Positions 4,870-7,389 of a stretch of 7,389 nt of DNA are shown in pieces (the first letter of the stretch is position 1; each line of letters begins with the position of its first letter). A program made the translations under genes and the position numbers. Location of the stretch: positions 1-7,389 of the forward strand of contig JALHUP010000341.1 of NCBI GenBank assembly GCA_022866585.1, given 5' to 3'. The stretch comes from Candidatus Zixiibacteriota bacterium (GTDB lineage: Bacteria; Zixibacteria; MSB-5A5; SM1-73). A model generated the notes under the pieces. That model worked only from the letters and a program-made list of their open reading frames with translations. It was not told where the DNA came from and made no database searches.

Positions 4870-6474
4870 TCAGGCACATCCCTTTTGAGGAGGAGGTCCT
4901 CCTATGAAGAGATAATTTATCAAATAGACCACATCGGTTACGTTAACATAACAATCGCGGTTCGGATCCCCAGCCGCCATGGGATTAGGTGGAGATCCCC
5001 CTATGAACAGATAGTTTATCAAATAAACTACATCCGTTATGTTTACTGTTCCATCCCCATTTGCATCCCCATAAACATAGAGCCCGCCGACATCCATATT
5101 GGCATACATGGCGGAATCAGAATCCGAGATGTTCCATACCGCCACCTGGGTGGAGTTATCATCATAATCCCGACTGCTGGGAGTAGTAGCATCGTCAAAG
5201 GCTCGCTTATCATAAGATCCCGGAAAAGGATCCCCTATGTCTCCTTTATTGGGGGTACCATAACACCCTTCTAACTGGAACCCTCCATCCGCCTGCTCCA
5301 AAGCCATCTGATAGTGCGGATAAGCCGGGGCTCCTGGGCACCATTCATTGTCATTGCTCCACATGTCTTCATCCACATGGTATATCAGCAAACCGTCGCC
5401 CGGTAAGTATTGGTCAAAGCCGACCATTTGCCTGTTCTCCACTAAAAAATATTGTGATCCACCCCCACCTAAGGTCCAAAGCCGATAGGCTTTGGGTGAG
5501 GTCTCGAGCTGAAGGATCTCCACGTTGGTCAAATTAAATGTTAAGGTATCCATATCAATCCATCCAAGCTTATATTTACACCAGGCATCGAAATGAGCTG
5601 GAGTCATTCCACCATTGTTCCAGCAACCAAACGCCATCACACTCCATTTCCCCAATCCATAAGAACTATAGTCGTAATCGTAAAAATCAGGGAGTCCCAG
5701 AACATGTCCGAACTCGTGACAGAAGACCCCTATATCAACCAAACTCGTGCCATAACGAACCTCCGGCTCCATGGCGTAGCTATACATATTTACTCCATCC
5801 TTAGTCATCACTGTAGAAGTACCCCATTGATGAGACCAAATATCACAAGGGTTTCCGGTTTGCTCCGCGCCTTGATCGGCATGCACCACAAATAAAGCAT
5901 CCACCCAGCCATCCCCGTCCTGATCGTAGTTAGCGAAATTCACATATGGATCAGCCGCATTTATTGCATCTTCTACCAGCTTCTGAGCGTTATAAGGATA
6001 AGAACCAAACCCGTACTGGTATCCAAGCGTGCATGCATAAGCGATGTAGCTTTGAGGCATGCGATACCATCCATACACATCTCCGATCACCTCAAGGGTC
6101 TGATAGGAATTCTCCCAATAAAAGTCCCTCATGCTTCCGGTGGGGAAAACGAATCCTTTGCTAAAAAGAAGGGTGTCGAATTCACCGCGGTTACGAATAG
6201 ATACATTATCATCGAAATCGACTAAAAGGACCACCGCCTTTATGGTATCCACTTGGGTGGACTTACCACCTCGTTTCAGAGGAGGATTAGGATTGGGTTG
6301 CCATACCCCTTTCTGTCTGGCAAGATTTGCTTGCCTTACTACCTCTTCCAGCCTCCCTTCCTTTTTAAGCTTTTCGACCAGCTCCGGCGACAAGGATACC
6401 GCATATGCTTCCAGGCTCAATGTTAAAAACGAAAAGAGAAGAAACAGACTAAAGATTTTAAAACTTTTCTTCAT
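4870..6474 (-). CDS. Secreted M6-family metalloprotease with C-terminal dockerin
   Basis: A 534-residue zinc metallopeptidase of the M6 (immune inhibitor A-like) family. A signal peptide (basic MKK, hydrophobic core, probable cleavage after AYA at about 25) sends it out of the cytoplasm. Residues 28-60 resemble the short propeptide helix. Catalytic landmarks are ANYDQDGDGWVDALFVVH (181-198), IWSHQW (212-217), zinc site HEFGHVLGLPD (H253, E254, H257, third ligand D263), and WSVMAFGCWN (277-286) with the probable Met-turn M280. QYFLVENRQ, LPGDGLLIYHVDE and PGSYDKRAF follow, as usual for the family. Residues 467-534 form a type I dockerin with two calcium loops: D470/N472/D474/D481 and D503/N505/D507/D514. 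The second loop has Cys508 where Gly is usual. The ATG has AGGAGG four bases upstream; the stop is TGA. Target substrates are unknown. No cohesin gene is visible. Confidence 0.94.
   Translation of the reverse strand: MKKSFKIFSLFLLFSFLTLSLEAYAVSLSPELVEKLKKEGRLEEVVRQANLARQKGVWQPNPNPPLKRGGKSTQVDTIKAVVLLVDFDDNVSIRNRGEFDTLLFSKGFVFPTGSMRDFYWENSYQTLEVIGDVYGWYRMPQSYIAYACTLGYQYGFGSYPYNAQKLVEDAINAADPYVNFANYDQDGDGWVDALFVVHADQGAEQTGNPCDIWSHQWGTSTVMTKDGVNMYSYAMEPEVRYGTSLVDIGVFCHEFGHVLGLPDFYDYDYSSYGLGKWSVMAFGCWNNGGMTPAHFDAWCKYKLGWIDMDTLTFNLTNVEILQLETSPKAYRLWTLGGGGSQYFLVENRQMVGFDQYLPGDGLLIYHVDEDMWSNDNEWCPGAPAYPHYQMALEQADGGFQLEGCYGTPNKGDIGDPFPGSYDKRAFDDATTPSSRDYDDNSTQVAVWNISDSDSAMYANMDVGGLYVYGDANGDGTVNITDVVYLINYLFIGGSPPNPMAAGDPNRDCYVNVTDVVYLINYLFIGGPPPQKGCA
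4894..5046. repeat. Internal dockerin duplication with a 99-bp period
   Basis: 4894-4947 and 4993-5046 are direct copies, 45 of 54 bases identical by eye, offset by 99 bp (33 codons). They encode the two dockerin helices NxTDVVYLINYLFIGGxPP. Two-fold repetition is normal for type I dockerins; the unusually high DNA identity suggests recent duplication or gene conversion. Confidence 0.85.
6266..6285. repeat. Hairpin-forming stretch inside the protease gene (PPLKRGG linker)
   Basis: CCACCTC (6266-6272) pairs with GAGGAGG (6279-6285) with one A-A mismatch around a six-base GTTTCA loop. On the coding strand it encodes PPLKRGG, part of NPNPPLKRGGKS (residues 61-72), between propeptide and catalytic domain. 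PLKRG-type peptides are a familiar product of CCCCT...AGGGG palindromes inserted in coding sequence. That origin is inference. Confidence 0.45.
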
Positions 6475-6858
6475 ACATCCTCCTGAAACGGATTAGAGGT
6501 TAAATGGTTTTATCATCCGAATAAATTGTTTTGGCTTTTTTGAAAAGAAGAAGCGCTCTTATAAAAAGGATCTCCCAACCACTTTTTTTATTTTTACCAG
6601 CCCCAAGGTCTCTCCTTGAAGATGCCTTGATCTACATCCTATTGTTAAATACGCAATTCTTACTTCTTTTTGTAAATTACCATAATTTTCAAACAAAGCG
6701 AAATCACTAAAAAGTCTGTAAAGTGAGGAGGAAGCCCGCCCTTATTGATAATTGTATCTTGAGAACTGCAAAGGTTGCGATCAGATCAAAGGCGGAAGGT
6801 CGAAGGAAGGATTCACTGTGAATGGATATGAGGGATTAACTGGGTTCTATATAAGAGA
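6475..6858. other. 384-bp intergenic region upstream of the protease gene
   Basis: No gene or RNA is recognisable. The only clear signal is the protease Shine-Dalgarno, AGGAGG on the minus strand at 6479-6484. A promoter for the protease and a terminator for glgA would be expected here, but I find no convincing hexamer pair or GC-rich stem with T-run. A weak CAAGG/CCTTG stem (6604-6608, 6614-6618) and a 13-base palindrome at 6811-6823 are present. Confidence 0.6.
6479..6484 (-). promoter_or_regulatory. Shine-Dalgarno of the dockerin protease
   Basis: AGGAGG on the minus strand, four bases before the ATG at 6474. A second, out-of-frame ATG overlaps the spacer four bases upstream. The chosen start gives a complete signal peptide, which supports it. 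Confidence 0.8.
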
Positions 6859-7389
6859 TTATTTTCGTAAAGCTTTTTGATAGAGATCCTCATACTTCTT
6901 GGCGGAGGCTTGCCAGGAGAAATCTTTTTGCATCCCATTTTTCATGAGTTTTGTCCAAGCCTCTTTATCTTGATAAACCTGAAGTGATCTTTTGACCACC
7001 TCCAATAGCTCATCGGAATCATAGTGTTTAAAAACAAAGCCGGTTCCTTCACCCGTATCAGTATTATAATCTTGTATGGTATCTGCCAAGCCCCCGGTCT
7101 CACGGACAATGGGAACAGTTCCATATTTCAGACTATATAACTGATTTAAGCCGCACGGCTCATATCTTGAGGGCATCAAGAACATGTCTGCTCCCGCCTC
7201 GATCAAATGGGCTAACGGATTATCAAAACGCAAATTGACTGAGAGCTTCTCAGGATATTTCTTAGCCATCTGTTTGAAAAGCTGATGATATTTTTCATCC
7301 CCGGTTCCTAAGATGACCATCCTAAGATCCAAAGAAAGAAGTTTGTCAGAAACCTCAGATAGAATATCGAACCCTTTTTGATCTGCCAA
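6859..7389 (-). CDS. glgA: Glycogen synthase, C-terminal part (truncated by window edge)
   Basis: The last 176 codons of a GT5 glycogen/starch synthase, which transfers glucose from ADP-glucose (or UDP-glucose in some lineages) to a growing alpha-1,4-glucan. The visible part is the C-terminal Rossmann (GT-B) domain. It opens with ADQKGFD, normally preceded by R-L, so the first codon TTG is an internal leucine and the true start lies beyond 7389. Landmarks numbered from the window edge: VILGTGDEKY (25-34), EAGADMFLMPSRYEPCGLNQLYSLKYGTVPIVRETGGLADTI (64-105) with the family's catalytic-site glutamate E77, EGTGFVF (114-120), and the C-terminal F-S-W-x2-SAKKYEDLY helix (157-170). The usual family length is about 470-490, so roughly two thirds is missing. 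It ends in TAA; no terminator is evident downstream. Confidence 0.95.
   Translation of the reverse strand: MADQKGFDILSEVSDKLLSLDLRMVILGTGDEKYHQLFKQMAKKYPEKLSVNLRFDNPLAHLIEAGADMFLMPSRYEPCGLNQLYSLKYGTVPIVRETGGLADTIQDYNTDTGEGTGFVFKHYDSDELLEVVKRSLQVYQDKEAWTKLMKNGMQKDFSWQASAKKYEDLYQKALRK

Noticed and set aside
4885..5274. Plus-strand open frame of 129 codons opposite the dockerin region
   Set aside because: Antisense to the well-supported protease gene; its Ile/Arg/Pro-rich repetitive product mirrors the dockerin codons and has no ribosome-binding site or family motif.
6131..6496. Plus-strand open frame of 121 codons opposite the protease N-terminus
   Set aside because: Fully antisense to the signal peptide and propeptide region; composition is that of a shadow frame.
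6792..6805. Third heptamer array (GCGGAAG, GTCGAAG)
   Set aside because: Only two imperfect units, too few to separate from chance in a purine-rich stretch.
6811..6823. Palindrome ATTCACTGTGAAT as an operator
   Set aside because: A 13-base palindrome can occur by chance; there is no second copy or promoter next to it in the window.
7387..7389. TTG as the start codon of glgA
   Set aside because: It is the leucine of the family R-L-A-D-Q-K-G-F-D motif, so it is internal; the gene continues past the window edge.

Overview
The window looks like part of a bacterial chromosome of moderate GC, from an anaerobic or uncultured lineage. The strongest taxonomic hint is the secreted protease that ends in a type I dockerin with two copies of a DVVYLINYLF-type helix. 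From general knowledge, I associate that style of C-terminal dockerin with candidate phyla such as Zixibacteria, KSB1 or WOR-3. This is an impression only; no 16S rRNA or phylogenetic marker lies in the window.

Layout. (1) 173-2168, minus strand: a phosphate butyryl/acetyltransferase (ptb-like), then a branched-chain aminotransferase (ilvE). The 169-bp gap between them holds a REP-like GC-rich hairpin and a five-unit 7-nt tandem repeat directly upstream of the ilvE Shine-Dalgarno. (2) 2169-2309: a compact divergent control region. It has a consensus TTGACA-16-TATAAT promoter on the plus strand, a possible overlapping minus-strand promoter for ptb, and a 14-codon leader ORF that ends exactly where the next gene begins. 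(3) 2310-4487, plus strand: a small zinc-ribbon membrane protein and a 578-residue polytopic membrane protein that resembles GT-C glycosyltransferases. (4) 4488-4869: a non-coding stretch between convergent genes, with a field of imperfect short repeats and inverted repeats and a strong terminator hairpin. (5) 4870-6474, minus strand: a secreted M6-family metalloprotease with a C-terminal dockerin. (6) 6475-6858: no gene seen. (7) 6859-7389, minus strand: the C-terminal third of a glycogen synthase, cut by the window edge.

How the genes may fit together. IlvE interconverts Val, Leu and Ile with their 2-oxo acids. Ptb converts the acyl-CoAs derived from such 2-oxo acids to acyl phosphates. Their adjacency suggests branched-chain amino acid fermentation or supply of branched-chain acyl groups, but the connecting oxidoreductase and the acyl kinase are not in the window. 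The GT-C-like protein, the dockerin protease and glycogen synthase have no obvious shared pathway. Most of the window is ordinary housekeeping and accessory sequence. The parts most worth a second look are the divergent promoter/leader ORF, the 7-nt-periodic intergenic repeats, and a hairpin-forming PPLKRGG stretch inside the protease gene. I see no convincing new multi-gene system.
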